This document shows positions 53,939-63,621 of a stretch of DNA of 64,000 nt, piece by piece. Position numbers and translations under genes: made by a program. The notes beneath the pieces are model-generated. The model saw only the letters and a list, made by a program, of their open reading frames with translations. It ran no database searches and was not told the DNA's origin. The stretch spans positions 62,001 to 126,000 of the forward strand of contig NZ_SNUB01000007.1 of the NCBI RefSeq assembly GCF_004378355.1. Direction: 5' to 3'. Each line of letters starts with the position of its first letter. Positions within the stretch are counted from its first letter, which is position 1. The DNA comes from Psychromonas algicola (GTDB lineage Bacteria > Pseudomonadota > Gammaproteobacteria > Enterobacterales > Psychromonadaceae).

Positions 53939-54553
53939 GTGACTCGAATCATATTGATTAGACATGGTGAAACCCTATGGGATATCGAAAAACGTGCAAT
54001 AGGGCACTTAGATATTCCCCTTTCTGATTTAGGTAAAAAACAATCCATTGCGATTGCTGAACGACTTAAAAGTATTCCTTTTACACATCTTTATAGTAGC
54101 GATTTAGGGAGAGCGATTCAGACCGCTGAGTGTATTTCTGAAACCTGCAAACTTGATATTACAATAGACCCTGATCTTCGAGAGATTAATGTCAATAGAG
54201 TCGATGCTTGTATTCAATATAATCAAAAGCAAACGACTGAGAGTGTTGAGTATCAAAATAAAATGGAGAATAAGTTAGATTGTATTACTCCTAATAGTGA
54301 AACTCACCGTCAGCGACAAGATCGAATTATCAATATAATGAATAGCTTGGCACACCTACATGCTAATGAAACTATAGTGGTTGTTTCGCATTCAAGTATA
54401 TTAAAAGGCTTTTTAGAGTTTGTGATTGGGTTAGAGTCAAGTGGTGAAAATCAATTCCCTAATAACAATGCCGCTTTTAATAGCTTTATAAAAGAGGTTG
54501 GAACTTGGTCATTAGAAACTTGGGACGGAGTAGAACATCTTAAAAACTTATAA
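53939..54553 (+). CDS. Histidine phosphatase family protein
   Basis: A 204-residue phosphatase of the phosphoglycerate-mutase-like superfamily: LIRHGETLWDIEKRAIG with catalytic histidine, YSSDLGRAIQTAECIS, and VVVSHSSILKGF with the second histidine. GTG start with GGAG upstream. It follows the uxuB-like gene by about 85 bases; substrate unknown. Confidence 0.85.
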   Translation: MTRIILIRHGETLWDIEKRAIGHLDIPLSDLGKKQSIAIAERLKSIPFTHLYSSDLGRAIQTAECISETCKLDITIDPDLREINVNRVDACIQYNQKQTTESVEYQNKMENKLDCITPNSETHRQRQDRIINIMNSLAHLHANETIVVVSHSSILKGFLEFVIGLESSGENQFPNNNAAFNSFIKEVGTWSLETWDGVEHLKNL

Positions 54554-54632
54554 GCGAATTGAACGAAAGTAAAGGCAGAAGATCAAAAGCAAACTAAGAG
54601 TAAGCTTTTGATCATGACTTGTGCTTTAACGA

Positions 54633-54914
54633 TTAATTAAAAATTTGCTCATCTGATTGGTCAATCGCTCTTTGTGCTTTTCTAATTGTAATTTCAATAC
54701 ATTCACCACGACTTCCCACAACATCTGAACGAATAAAAGTATGCGTCTTTAATGCTTCGCCTTCACCTTTAGTGATTGTTGCTGCTACACGATACTGACG
54801 GCCATCAGGCATTGGAGCCGGGGTAATAATAAAGCCATTATATTCAACTGGATCAGCTGCGACTGGATTTGTGTTGGTTGTAAAAAGAGATTTTAAACCT
54901 GATAAAAAGCCCAT
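54633..54914 (-). CDS. HlyU-family protein
   Basis: A 93-residue protein of the HlyU (PF10115) type: EYNGFIITPAPMPDGRQYRV, AATITKGEGE and THTFIRSDVVGSRGECIEIT. Despite the family name it has no DNA-binding motif I can see; its role is unclear. The ATG at 54914 has AAGGA upstream. Confidence 0.8.
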   Translation of the reverse strand: MGFLSGLKSLFTTNTNPVAADPVEYNGFIITPAPMPDGRQYRVAATITKGEGEALKTHTFIRSDVVGSRGECIEITIRKAQRAIDQSDEQIFN

Positions 54915-55313
54915 TACCAATTTTCCTTATATATTTACAAGATAGAAGATATTTAGGTTGATTAGTATAAAGCAATATCTTGCCTTATAGGTTATTAATA
55001 TCCTTTTAGTTATTTGTTTTTCCACATTAATTATCTTGAACTGTGATTCGGGTGCAAATATTGCATCATAAAGTTTAGGATAATCAAGGTTAGGTCATTT
55101 GCTTTAAAAAAGTATTTTTAGTCATATTTTGGTTAACTAAATGACAAACATAAATATCCTTACAAAAAGTGTTTATCTAGCTCACATTAGCTATAAATAT
55201 ATCTTAAAATCAAAGGTTTTCGATTGTTATACCAAAGCCTTTAAGTAGAATAAATATTACTAGATAGAATTGACTCTAACTAAAGTACAATCGAATACAT
55301 GGAGGTGAGAATC
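54915..55313. other. Intergenic region before the chemoreceptor
   Basis: About 400 AT-rich bases between divergent genes; holds one UxuR-type site (55129-55140). No gene seen. Confidence 0.5.
55129..55140. promoter_or_regulatory. UxuR-type operator upstream of the chemoreceptor
   Basis: TTGGTTAACTAA differs by one base from the perfect palindrome at 49421. It lies about 175 bases before the chemoreceptor start. Confidence 0.4.
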
Positions 55314-57314
55314 ATGCGCATCACGTTAATACAACGTATCGTTATTGGTTTTAGTATTGTAACAATTAGCGCGATAGCACTCAGCTTATCTGCTAGTTAT
55401 TCGCAAACTAGAATGGAAGAGCAGCTTGAATTAAGTGCCTCAACATTGACACAGTTATTGGATCAAACAAGTGAATTAGGAAAAGATTTAGAAGATGCCA
55501 ATCGTTTAAGTTTAATTCATGCGAATACAACCGATCTTAAAAAGCGAGAGTATTTTGCTAAAGGCATCATGCATGCTTTAGAAGAATATGAAATTAAATA
55601 TGCTGAATTAACGGAGATACTTGATCCTAAATTAGGGTTAACCGAACCTCTTCAGAATATTGACTCCGCTGCTAAAATTACTAATTTAGAACTTATTCGT
55701 CATATTGAAATTCATGATAAACGTGTCTTTGCTCGAGAATTAGCTTATACAGAATTAACCGCTTTTTCTTCTATTTGGGATTACTTTGATTCTAATATTT
55801 CCGATCTTATTGTTGAGGCTAAAGATTCTCATAAATCAGCAGCTTGGACATTAGAATTTGTGCGTAAAGAAGCGTATTCAGCGGGAGATTTATTATCGAA
55901 ATTAGTTGGGATTACATCCTTAGATAAATTTCTTGTTGCGGAAGAAGAGCTTAATTCAGCAATAGGCAGTATTAGAAAAAAATTAAAAGTTGTTTACAGT
56001 AAATATCCAGAAGCTGAAGAAACGTTAAAACTTTATATTGATGAATTAGGATCTCAAATTGAAGGTGAGCAAAAGTTATTAAAACAAAGAAAACACTACT
56101 TAGCATTAAATGTTGAAAGTGATCAATTAATACAAAAGCAAGCAGAAGAAGTTGAAAAAATATTTAACGAGTTAAATGACGTTACTGCTACGGTTCGAAA
56201 GTTGGCTGCAGACGCGCTTGCTAACGCTAATTCAGATTCTCGTTTTTTCTCTTTACTGAATAATATTCTATTACTTGCGACTGTGGTTATTTCTGTTGTC
56301 GTCACTTATACGGTTGTAAAAGCGATTCGCTCACCATTACATGATATCAAACTCGCTTTATCTAAGCTTGCTCAAGGTGATTTAACCTATGATATTGTTA
56401 AGAATTACCAATCTGAATTAGGGGATATATCAAGCAGTATTAATGCATTAACTTTACAATTAAGAAGCTTAATCTCAGATATTAAAACATCGGATAGTAA
56501 GTTAAATGGCTTTGCAGCAACAGGTGAAGAACAAGGTAGAGGCATTTTTGCTGAAATAGAATTGCAGTTGCAACATACTGTATCTATGGCCGCTGCTGTC
56601 ACTGAAATGGAGCAAGCGGTTAATGAAGTGGCAAATCATGCTGTTGAATCAAGTGATGCAGTCGCTAATGTGGTTAGTTTAGCTAACGACAATATGACGT
56701 CTACGCAAACAAACTTACGCTTTGTTGAAGAGTTAAAATCATCGCTTAATAATGCCTCCACAGTGATTCAAGAGCTATATACACAATCACAGCAAATTGA
56801 TGAGATTTTATCTGTTATACAATCAATTAGTGAACAAACTAACTTGTTAGCTTTGAATGCGGCTATTGAAGCTGCTCGAGCGGGTGAGCATGGTCGAGGT
56901 TTCGCTGTTGTTGCCGATGAAGTGCGAACGCTTGCCACACGCACTCAGTCTTCAGCAAATGAAATTGGAAGCATGATTGAGTCTTTACAAACTAACTCAA
57001 AAAATGCGGTTCAAATTGTAGAAACAAACTTAAAACAAGCTGAGCAATCGGTTGAACAGACTAATCAAAGTTATGATTCATTAGTCTCTATGATTGATAA
57101 ATTAAAAAATGTCGATGATATGAGTCGTTCTATTGCCGCTGCATCAGAACAACAGAGTGCGGTTGCCAAAGATGTCGCAAGAAGCATTGTGGAAATATCT
57201 GACTTTGCTAAAAACATTTCAGTCAATGCGCAAAACGCTTCTAAAAACAGTGAAAGCTTACGTGATTTATCGAAAAAGCAATCTAAGTTGATAGGTCAGT
57301 TCAACATAGGTTAG
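55314..57314 (+). CDS. Methyl-accepting chemotaxis protein
   Basis: A 666-residue receptor. TM1 is near residues 8-28, a helical periplasmic sensor domain of about 270 residues follows, TM2 is at about 320-340 ([20 protein letters not shown]), then a HAMP domain ([20 protein letters not shown]) and the signalling hairpin tip [20 protein letters not shown] then [21 protein letters not shown] lies just before the ATG at 55314; an in-frame ATG at 55299 would leave that site inside the gene. Location after the uronate genes suggests chemotaxis towards a related sugar acid (inference). Confidence 0.92.
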   Translation: MRITLIQRIVIGFSIVTISAIALSLSASYSQTRMEEQLELSASTLTQLLDQTSELGKDLEDANRLSLIHANTTDLKKREYFAKGIMHALEEYEIKYAELTEILDPKLGLTEPLQNIDSAAKITNLELIRHIEIHDKRVFARELAYTELTAFSSIWDYFDSNISDLIVEAKDSHKSAAWTLEFVRKEAYSAGDLLSKLVGITSLDKFLVAEEELNSAIGSIRKKLKVVYSKYPEAEETLKLYIDELGSQIEGEQKLLKQRKHYLALNVESDQLIQKQAEEVEKIFNELNDVTATVRKLAADALANANSDSRFFSLLNNILLLATVVISVVVTYTVVKAIRSPLHDIKLALSKLAQGDLTYDIVKNYQSELGDISSSINALTLQLRSLISDIKTSDSKLNGFAATGEEQGRGIFAEIELQLQHTVSMAAAVTEMEQAVNEVANHAVESSDAVANVVSLANDNMTSTQTNLRFVEELKSSLNNASTVIQELYTQSQQIDEILSVIQSISEQTNLLALNAAIEAARAGEHGRGFAVVADEVRTLATRTQSSANEIGSMIESLQTNSKNAVQIVETNLKQAEQSVEQTNQSYDSLVSMIDKLKNVDDMSRSIAAASEQQSAVAKDVARSIVEISDFAKNISVNAQNASKNSESLRDLSKKQSKLIGQFNIG

Positions 57315-57340
57315 CTAATCTTTTAGAAGTGAATTTCTTA

Positions 57341-57371
57341 AGGCGCTAATAATATTAGCGCCTTTTTTTAT
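57341..57371 (+). terminator. Terminator after the chemoreceptor
   Basis: AAGGCGCTAA (57341-57350) pairs with TTAGCGCCTT (57356-57365), followed by TTTTT. Confidence 0.85.
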
Positions 57372-57383
57372 TTAAGCATTATT

Positions 57384-57466
57384 ATACCAGTCATAATAAA
57401 TAGCTTTTCTATTGGGGTGTTAAAATAGGCTGTTTTCTGGTTGTAAATTTGGTAAAGAAAGTTGCA
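57384..57466 (-). repeat. MITE-like repeat, degenerate half copy
   Basis: Read on the minus strand, TTACAACCAGAAAACAGCC, TATTTTAACA and the terminal ACTGGTAT align with the right half of the repeats at 19167 and 50623. The left half is missing. Confidence 0.6.
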
Positions 57467-57895
57467 ATTAAAACCTTAAATCCACCTTTTTCTTTAGATA
57501 ACACATTTAATATGCTCGGCATTAGTAAATATTCGCTTTAAGTTAGGCTTAACCTTGTCAGAGGCGCTTATAATTAATTATCTTGATAATTTCCCATCTA
57601 ACTAACAAAGGTTGCTTAAAATAGCTTGAATGAGACGTTCTGTTGTCTTAATTGAGTGCTTCAAAATGAGTATGGTTTATTTTTCTATTCTTTGTTTAAT
57701 TCCCTCTCTTTTTTCACTATATAAATCGTTGCTATTTAATTTAATCACAACAAGTCGTACAGATATTTATTTCTTAAAGATAAAAGGGGATCACTTCTAG
57801 AATCCGTAGAAGGAGTTTTCTCTTTATAACTTGGATTTAAAGGTGAATATTACTCATTACTTACAATAATTCTGGAGGGGGAAGCGGAAACCAAT
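57467..57895. other. Intergenic region without recognised features
   Basis: About 430 AT-rich bases between the chemoreceptor and the binding-protein gene. I see no gene, hairpin or clear operator. Confidence 0.5.
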
Positions 57896-57926
57896 AAAAA
57901 AGGCAATGAAATAATCATTGCCTTTT
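57896..57926 (-). terminator. Terminator of binding protein 1
   Basis: AAAAGGCAATGA pairs with TCATTGCCTTTT around ATAAT-type loop; an A run on the left gives the minus-strand T tail. Identical to the terminator of the second binding-protein gene at 59938. Confidence 0.85.
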
Positions 57927-57957
57927 GTCATGAATAACTAATAACGTTTATTGGTTA

Positions 57958-59517
57958 TTATTTGTATGCTCGGTCGTAAGCTGTTTGCATTACTTTAAGC
58001 ACTTTATCGTATCCCATACGATCTAATTGAGCTTGGTAATCATCCCAATCTTTATCGATATCGTTAGAGCCTAAGATCCATGCTTGTTGTTTTTCTAGCA
58101 TGTAATCTTTAATTGTTGCCCAGCGTTTATCAAAGACTTCTTTCTCTTTGGTATTTAAAGAAACACCTAAGAATTGTTCTACTAAGTAATCGCCTGCTTC
58201 ATATTTTGCAATACCTGCAAGTGCATACTTGTTAGACCATTGGAGTTCATATGCGTAATCTTGGAAGAATCCACGAGGAACCTGTGCCCCAATTTCCCAC
58301 ATTTGAGCATTTAATGGCGTGTCATTTTCAAGTATTGCTTTTTTGAAAACTGGTTTGCCATCTACCATGTCATACTGTTCACCTTCGATACCGAAGTTCG
58401 CTAAACGACGACCTTCTTCTGTAAAGTAGAAGTCAAAGTATTTCATTGTTTCAACTGGGTGTTCATTAGTAAATGACATTGCCCAACCTTCGACTTTTAC
58501 TTTGCCTCGTCTGTGCGATTCTATACGTTTACCAGAAATACCTGCTGGTGGAACAAATGCATTAAATTCAAAGCCTTTTACTTTGTCTCTAAGCGAGTCA
58601 TTGTATCCAGCTGTTGAAGCAAACCAATCGTGTGTCATTCCACCTAAGTCATTTGATAATAAATATTCACGTGAGCGACTACCGCGTGTAAATACTTCTT
58701 TATCAATAAGACCCTCTTTATACCATTTTGCTAAATTACGAATACCTACACGGTATCCTTCTTCAGTGTAACCATGGTTTAATTTACCGTCTTTAACATA
58801 GAAATCATGGAATTGATCTGAACCTGATGCATGTCCATCCCATAATGTTACTAAACGAATAAGTTCTTCCCACTGTCTCATGAATAATGGCACTTCATCT
58901 TTTTTGCCATTCCCATTTGGATCGCCATCACGGAACGCAACAAGTACGTCATGAAGCTCTTGAATATTTTGTGGTGTTTTAAGATTTAACTTTTTAAGCC
59001 AATCGGTACGGATAAAGTAACCACGACCAAATTCACCATCTGGTAAATAAGGAATGTAATAGATTTCACCGTCTGCTGCTCGGATTGAACTTCTGATGTC
59101 TGGGTTTTTATCAAAGAAGGCTTTGATATTTGGAGCATATTTGTCAATTAGGTCATTCATTGGAATGAATGCACCTTCAGGACCATAACGGTTTACATTA
59201 TCTTTGATCGCAGAACCACCTACGATATCTGGTAAATCACCACTTGCGATAAGTAAGTTAAACGCTTCTTCACTTTTAGTCGTTGCCATAGAAGCAACGT
59301 TGTTTAAGCGAACATTAGTTAAACGTGCTGCTTCTTTTTCAACAGGCCAGTTATTATCGTAAACATACTTTTTAGTATGAAAGTGAATATCAAGTGTTAT
59401 TGGCTTATCTGTTACTTTAAAAGCACCATCTTCTGCTTTAGCGTTTGCCATCATTGGCACTGCTAAAGCCGTAGAACCAATAATAATCGACGTTATTAGG
59501 TTTTTGACCATTTTCAT
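57958..59517 (-). CDS. Oligosaccharide ABC binding protein 1 (AlgQ/LplA-like)
   Basis: A 519-residue periplasmic protein with a signal peptide ending in MMANA at residue 26. Residues 199-208 DPNGNGKKDE reproduce the EF-hand-like calcium site of Sphingomonas AlgQ2 (D-x-N-x-N-x-K-x-D-E). LIASGDLPDIVGG and YYIPYLPDGEFGRGYFIRTD are also typical. AlgQ proteins bind alginate oligosaccharides; with the uronate genes nearby an acidic oligosaccharide is likely. Strongly similar along its length to the adjacent paralogue. Confidence 0.88.
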   Translation of the reverse strand: MKMVKNLITSIIIGSTALAVPMMANAKAEDGAFKVTDKPITLDIHFHTKKYVYDNNWPVEKEAARLTNVRLNNVASMATTKSEEAFNLLIASGDLPDIVGGSAIKDNVNRYGPEGAFIPMNDLIDKYAPNIKAFFDKNPDIRSSIRAADGEIYYIPYLPDGEFGRGYFIRTDWLKKLNLKTPQNIQELHDVLVAFRDGDPNGNGKKDEVPLFMRQWEELIRLVTLWDGHASGSDQFHDFYVKDGKLNHGYTEEGYRVGIRNLAKWYKEGLIDKEVFTRGSRSREYLLSNDLGGMTHDWFASTAGYNDSLRDKVKGFEFNAFVPPAGISGKRIESHRRGKVKVEGWAMSFTNEHPVETMKYFDFYFTEEGRRLANFGIEGEQYDMVDGKPVFKKAILENDTPLNAQMWEIGAQVPRGFFQDYAYELQWSNKYALAGIAKYEAGDYLVEQFLGVSLNTKEKEVFDKRWATIKDYMLEKQQAWILGSNDIDKDWDDYQAQLDRMGYDKVLKVMQTAYDRAYK

Positions 59518-59551
59518 AAGTAAACTTCTCCATTGTTTTTACTTGGTTTAA

Positions 59552-59570
59552 TGTACATGTTTCTCGTACA
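59552..59570. promoter_or_regulatory. Conserved inverted repeat in the 5' region of binding protein 1
   Basis: TGTAC-ATGTTTCTC-GTACA, 35-53 bases before the start codon, retained exactly in the paralogue's 5' region. Candidate operator or mRNA element. Confidence 0.55.
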
Positions 59571-59937
59571 CATTCTTTCTTAATTTCCAAGTCATTCTAT
59601 CTAACTAATTTGTTTAAATATCGTACTCTTTCACATTTCCATGATCAAAATAGGTGGTTATTTCTTGATTTGAGACATAGGTGTTTTTTTGATTAAAACA
59701 GAAGGCTATCAATGTTTATTTTAATAATTCAACTCAACAATAACCTTTTTATATATAGGGTTAGTAGGAGTAGGGTCTTTGTTTATCTCTATTAAATAGC
59801 TTTTATTATTTAAAAGGTAATTATTAAATTTTTATGTTTTTAAAGAGAATATTGCTTTTAAAAAGTAATGCTAACTGAATATGAACATTTGAAGTGGAGT
59901 AGGGGAGCAGATTAATTGTTATTTTTTAGTCAGCAAT
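59571..59937. other. Intergenic region between the paralogous binding proteins
   Basis: Includes a GAGACATAGGTG segment (about 59672) shared with the other 5' region. No gene is seen. Confidence 0.4.
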
Positions 59938-59968
59938 AAAAAAGGCAATGAAATAATCATTGCCTTTT
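59938..59968 (-). terminator. Terminator of binding protein 2
   Basis: Same hairpin and flanks as 57896-57926, showing that the duplication included the terminator. Confidence 0.85.
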
Positions 59969-59999
59969 ATTTACAGTAATAACGAATAAAGGTTATTGG

Positions 60000-61562
60000 T
60001 TATTTTTTGTATGCACGGTCATAAGCTGATTGCATCACTTTGATTACTTTATCGTAACCCATGCGATCTAATTGAGCGATGTAAGCATCCCACTCTTTAT
60101 CAATATCACTTGATCCTAGAACCCAACCTTGTTGTTTTTCTAGCATGTAAGTAGTGATAGTTGCCCAACGCTTATCAAAGACTTCTTTTTCTTTTGAATT
60201 TAAAGAAACGCCTAAGAATGGTTCAACTAAATAATCACCAGCTTCATATTTTGCAATACCTGCAAGTGCATTTTTGTTAGACCATTGGATTTCATATGCG
60301 TAATCTTGGTGGAATCCACGAGGAATTTGAGCACCAATTTGCCACATTTGTGTATTTAATGGCGTGTCATTTTCAAGCATTGCTTTTTTGAAAATAGGTT
60401 TACCATCTACCATGTCATACTGTTCGCCTTCGATACCAAAGTTAGCTAAACGACGACCTTCTTCAGAAAAGTAGAAATCAAAGTATTTGATTGTTTCGAT
60501 TGGATGTTCATTAGTAAATGACATTGCCCAACCTTCTGCTTTAACTTGTCCACGTCTATGCTCTTCGATACGCTTACCAGAAATACCTGCTGGTGGAACA
60601 AATGCATTAAACTCAAAGCCTGGTACTGTATCTTTCAGTGACTCATTGTAGCCAGCTGTTGATGCAAACCAATCGTGTGTCATACCACCTAAGTTATTTG
60701 ATAATAAGTATTCACGAGAACGACTACCACGAGTAAATACTTCTTGGTCAATTAGGCCTTCTTTGTACCATTTCGCTAAATTACGGATACCTACACGGTA
60801 ACCTTCTTCAACGTAACCGTGGTGTAACTCACCATCTTTAACATAGAAGTCATGGAATTTATCTGAACCAGACATACGTCCGTCCCAAAGCGTAACCATA
60901 CGGATAAGCTCTTCCCAATGTCTCATGAATAATGGCACTTCATCTTTTTTACCATTACCATTTGGATCGCCGTCACGGAATGCAACAAGTACATCATGAA
61001 GCTCTTGAATGTTTTGAGGCTCTTTAAGATTTAGCTTTTTCAACCAATCGGTACGGATAAAGTAACCACGACCAAATTTACCATCTGGTAAGTAAGGGAT
61101 GTAGTAAATTTCACCATCTTCAGCTCGAATTGAGCTTTCGATATCTGGGTGAGCATCAAAGAAAGCTTTGATGTTTGGAGCATATTTATCAATTAGGTCA
61201 TTCATACCAATGAATGCACCTTCAGGACCGTAACGGTTTACATTATCACGAATCGAAGAACCACCTACAACATCTGGTAAATCACCACTTGCGATAAGTA
61301 AGTTAAACGCTTCTTCACTTTTAGTGGTTGCCATTGAAGCAACGTTATTTAGGCTAACATTCGTTAAACGCGCTGCTTCTTTTTCTACAGGCCAGTTATT
61401 ATCGTAAACATACTTTTTAGTATGGAAGTGGATATCAAGCGTTAGTGGTTTATCTGATACTTTAAAAGCACCATCTTCCGCCGCAGCGTTCGCCATCATT
61501 GGCATTGCTAGCGTGGTAGAACCAATAATAATCGAGGTTATTAGGTTTTTGACCATTTTCAT
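60000..61562 (-). CDS. Oligosaccharide ABC binding protein 2 (AlgQ/LplA-like)
   Basis: A 520-residue paralogue of binding protein 1 with the same signal peptide layout (ending MMANA) and the same calcium-site motif DPNGNGKKDE. Differences are scattered, for example RRGQVKAEGWAMSF against RRGKVKVEGWAMSF. It lies about 185 bases after the permease genes; the two may widen the range of oligomer lengths or linkages, as AlgQ1 and AlgQ2 do in Sphingomonas. Highly biased codons suggest abundant protein. Confidence 0.88.
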   Translation of the reverse strand: MKMVKNLITSIIIGSTTLAMPMMANAAAEDGAFKVSDKPLTLDIHFHTKKYVYDNNWPVEKEAARLTNVSLNNVASMATTKSEEAFNLLIASGDLPDVVGGSSIRDNVNRYGPEGAFIGMNDLIDKYAPNIKAFFDAHPDIESSIRAEDGEIYYIPYLPDGKFGRGYFIRTDWLKKLNLKEPQNIQELHDVLVAFRDGDPNGNGKKDEVPLFMRHWEELIRMVTLWDGRMSGSDKFHDFYVKDGELHHGYVEEGYRVGIRNLAKWYKEGLIDQEVFTRGSRSREYLLSNNLGGMTHDWFASTAGYNESLKDTVPGFEFNAFVPPAGISGKRIEEHRRGQVKAEGWAMSFTNEHPIETIKYFDFYFSEEGRRLANFGIEGEQYDMVDGKPIFKKAMLENDTPLNTQMWQIGAQIPRGFHQDYAYEIQWSNKNALAGIAKYEAGDYLVEPFLGVSLNSKEKEVFDKRWATITTYMLEKQQGWVLGSSDIDKEWDAYIAQLDRMGYDKVIKVMQSAYDRAYKK

Positions 61563-61596
61563 AAGTAAACTTCTCCATTGTTTTTACTTTGTGTAA

Positions 61597-61615
61597 TGTA
61601 CATGTTTCTCGTACA
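61597..61615. promoter_or_regulatory. Conserved inverted repeat in the 5' region of binding protein 2
   Basis: Same TGTAC-ATGTTTCTC-GTACA element at the same distance from the start codon as at 59552. Also here, CCTATGTTTCAAACC (61626-61640) and GGTTTGAGACATAGG (61714-61728) form a 14/15 inverted pair. Confidence 0.55.
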
Positions 61616-61746
61616 AGTTTTTAAGCCTATGTTTCAAACCTATTTTATCTAACTTATTCATTTAATTATCATTTGCTTTCGCATTTCATGATCAAACTAT
61701 CAAGTTATTCCTTGGTTTGAGACATAGGTATTTTATTAAATGCTAA

Positions 61747-62637
61747 TTATTCTTTAACGCCACCTAACATGATCCCTTTGTTAAAGGATTTTTGTACCCA
61801 TGGGTAGATAAGTAGTACAGGTATAATCGAACATACCATGATTGCAGAACTTACCGTTTCAAATGAATACGATGCAGTTAGTAGTGTACTTGCGAACGTA
61901 TCATCATCCGTTAATTGAGTGATAATTTGACGTAAGTAAACTTGTAGAGGAACCTTATCTTCATCTCTTAATAAGATCATTGCCCAGAAGAAGCCGTTCC
62001 AACGAGCAACGATACAGAATAACGTTACAGTTGCGATGGCTGGCTTCGCTAGTGGAATAAATACTTTCCATAAAACTTGGAAGTCATTTGCTCCATCCAT
62101 ACGAGCTGCTTCTTCAAATGAATCAGGAACTGCTTCAAAGAAGTTTCTTAATAAGATGATGTTGAACGCGTTACATGCGAAACCAATAATGATACCAATG
62201 TAGCTATCAAGTAACCCCAAGTCTCTCATATTTAAGAAGAATGGGATCATGCCGGCATTAAACCACATAGTAAATGCAATCAACATATTCCAGTATTTAC
62301 GACCAAATAATTGTGGGCGTGAAAGTGCGTAAGCACCTGGAATGATGATACAAAGACTAGTAATTGTACCGCCAATGGTATAGATGAAAGTATTTGCATA
62401 TGAACGCCAGAATGCTGGGTCAAATAATACTTTCTCGTATGCCGCTAATGTGAAATCAACAGGTGTTAATACAACTTTACCCGCTGTTACCGCATCACCT
62501 AAACTTAGTGATAATGAAGCAACATAAATAAATGGGTATAGTGTACTGATTGTAAACATACCGACTAAGAACATATTCAAGTAGACGAATGCTTTGTCAC
62601 CTTTTGAATATAAGTTCATGTTTTCTTTTAAACTCAT
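61747..62637 (-). CDS. ABC transporter permease, AlgM2/YtcP-like
   Basis: A 296-residue six-helix permease with the EAA loop EEAARMDGANDFQVLWKVFI. Length and order match AlgM2 (293 residues) of Sphingomonas. It starts 10 bases after the other permease gene ends. Confidence 0.9.
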   Translation of the reverse strand: MSLKENMNLYSKGDKAFVYLNMFLVGMFTISTLYPFIYVASLSLSLGDAVTAGKVVLTPVDFTLAAYEKVLFDPAFWRSYANTFIYTIGGTITSLCIIIPGAYALSRPQLFGRKYWNMLIAFTMWFNAGMIPFFLNMRDLGLLDSYIGIIIGFACNAFNIILLRNFFEAVPDSFEEAARMDGANDFQVLWKVFIPLAKPAIATVTLFCIVARWNGFFWAMILLRDEDKVPLQVYLRQIITQLTDDDTFASTLLTASYSFETVSSAIMVCSIIPVLLIYPWVQKSFNKGIMLGGVKE

Positions 62638-62647
62638 AATTTATTCC

Positions 62648-63607
62648 TTACCAAAGAGACGTTTTAGAAACGCGCTTACTAATGGTATTTGCAGCGATAA
62701 CTAATATGAAGGCAATAACAGCGTTAAACAATCCAGCCGCAGCGGCTAAATCATACTGTGCAGCCTGTAAACCTTGACGGTAAATAAAGGTACTTATTAC
62801 GTCAGCTGTTTCATATGTTGCTGGTTGGTATAGCATGATGATCATTTCAAAACCAACTTCTAGAATGTTACCAATACGGATAATCAACATGATTAAAATG
62901 GTTGGTAAAATACAAGGAATTGTAATTTTGTACATCATTTGGAAACGGTTCGCACCATCTACTACAGCCGATTCATAAAGTGATGGGTTAACACCAGCAA
63001 TCGCTGCTAAGAATACGATAGAGCCAAAACCTGCTTCTTGCCAAATACCCGTACCGATAAAGATAGTACGGAACCATTCAGGCTTCGTTAAGAAGTAAAC
63101 AGAGTCATAACCTAGCGCATTAAGCATTAAGTTAATTACACCTGTAGAAGGCGCAAACGCTGTAATAACGATACCCGCAATGATTACTGCAGAAATAAAG
63201 TGTGGTAAGTAAACGATAGTTTGTGCTGTTTTCTTAAACTTAGGATTGATAACTTCGTTAAACATCAACGCTAAGATAATTGGAACAGGGAAGCCAAAAA
63301 TTAAGCTCGCACCACTTATCATTACTGTATTTTTAATTGCACGAATAAATTGGTCATTCTCGAACAGAGTATAAAAGTGCTCAAGCCCAACCCATGGACT
63401 AGCACCAATCCCTTTAAATACACTGTAGTCTTTAAAAGCGATTTGTAACCCGTACATAGGCGTGTATAGAAACACCATGAACCAAATAACTGTTGGCGCA
63501 AGCATCAGATAGAGTTGCCATTCTTTCTTAAAATGCATAACGAACCATTTTAATTGTTTGGTCAACGCTGAATCTGGCGTGCTTAGTGAATTATTAATGT
63601 CTTGCAT
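62648..63607 (-). CDS. ABC transporter permease, AlgM1/LplB-like
   Basis: A 319-residue permease with six helices and EAA loop YESAVVDGANRFQMMYKITI; the N-terminal segment LYLMLAPTVIWFMVFLYTPM is typical of LplB/AlgM1. It lies 14 bases after the ATPase gene and pairs with the second permease. Confidence 0.9.
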   Translation of the reverse strand: MQDINNSLSTPDSALTKQLKWFVMHFKKEWQLYLMLAPTVIWFMVFLYTPMYGLQIAFKDYSVFKGIGASPWVGLEHFYTLFENDQFIRAIKNTVMISGASLIFGFPVPIILALMFNEVINPKFKKTAQTIVYLPHFISAVIIAGIVITAFAPSTGVINLMLNALGYDSVYFLTKPEWFRTIFIGTGIWQEAGFGSIVFLAAIAGVNPSLYESAVVDGANRFQMMYKITIPCILPTILIMLIIRIGNILEVGFEMIIMLYQPATYETADVISTFIYRQGLQAAQYDLAAAAGLFNAVIAFILVIAANTISKRVSKTSLW

Positions 63608-63621
63608 AATATTTCCCTAGC

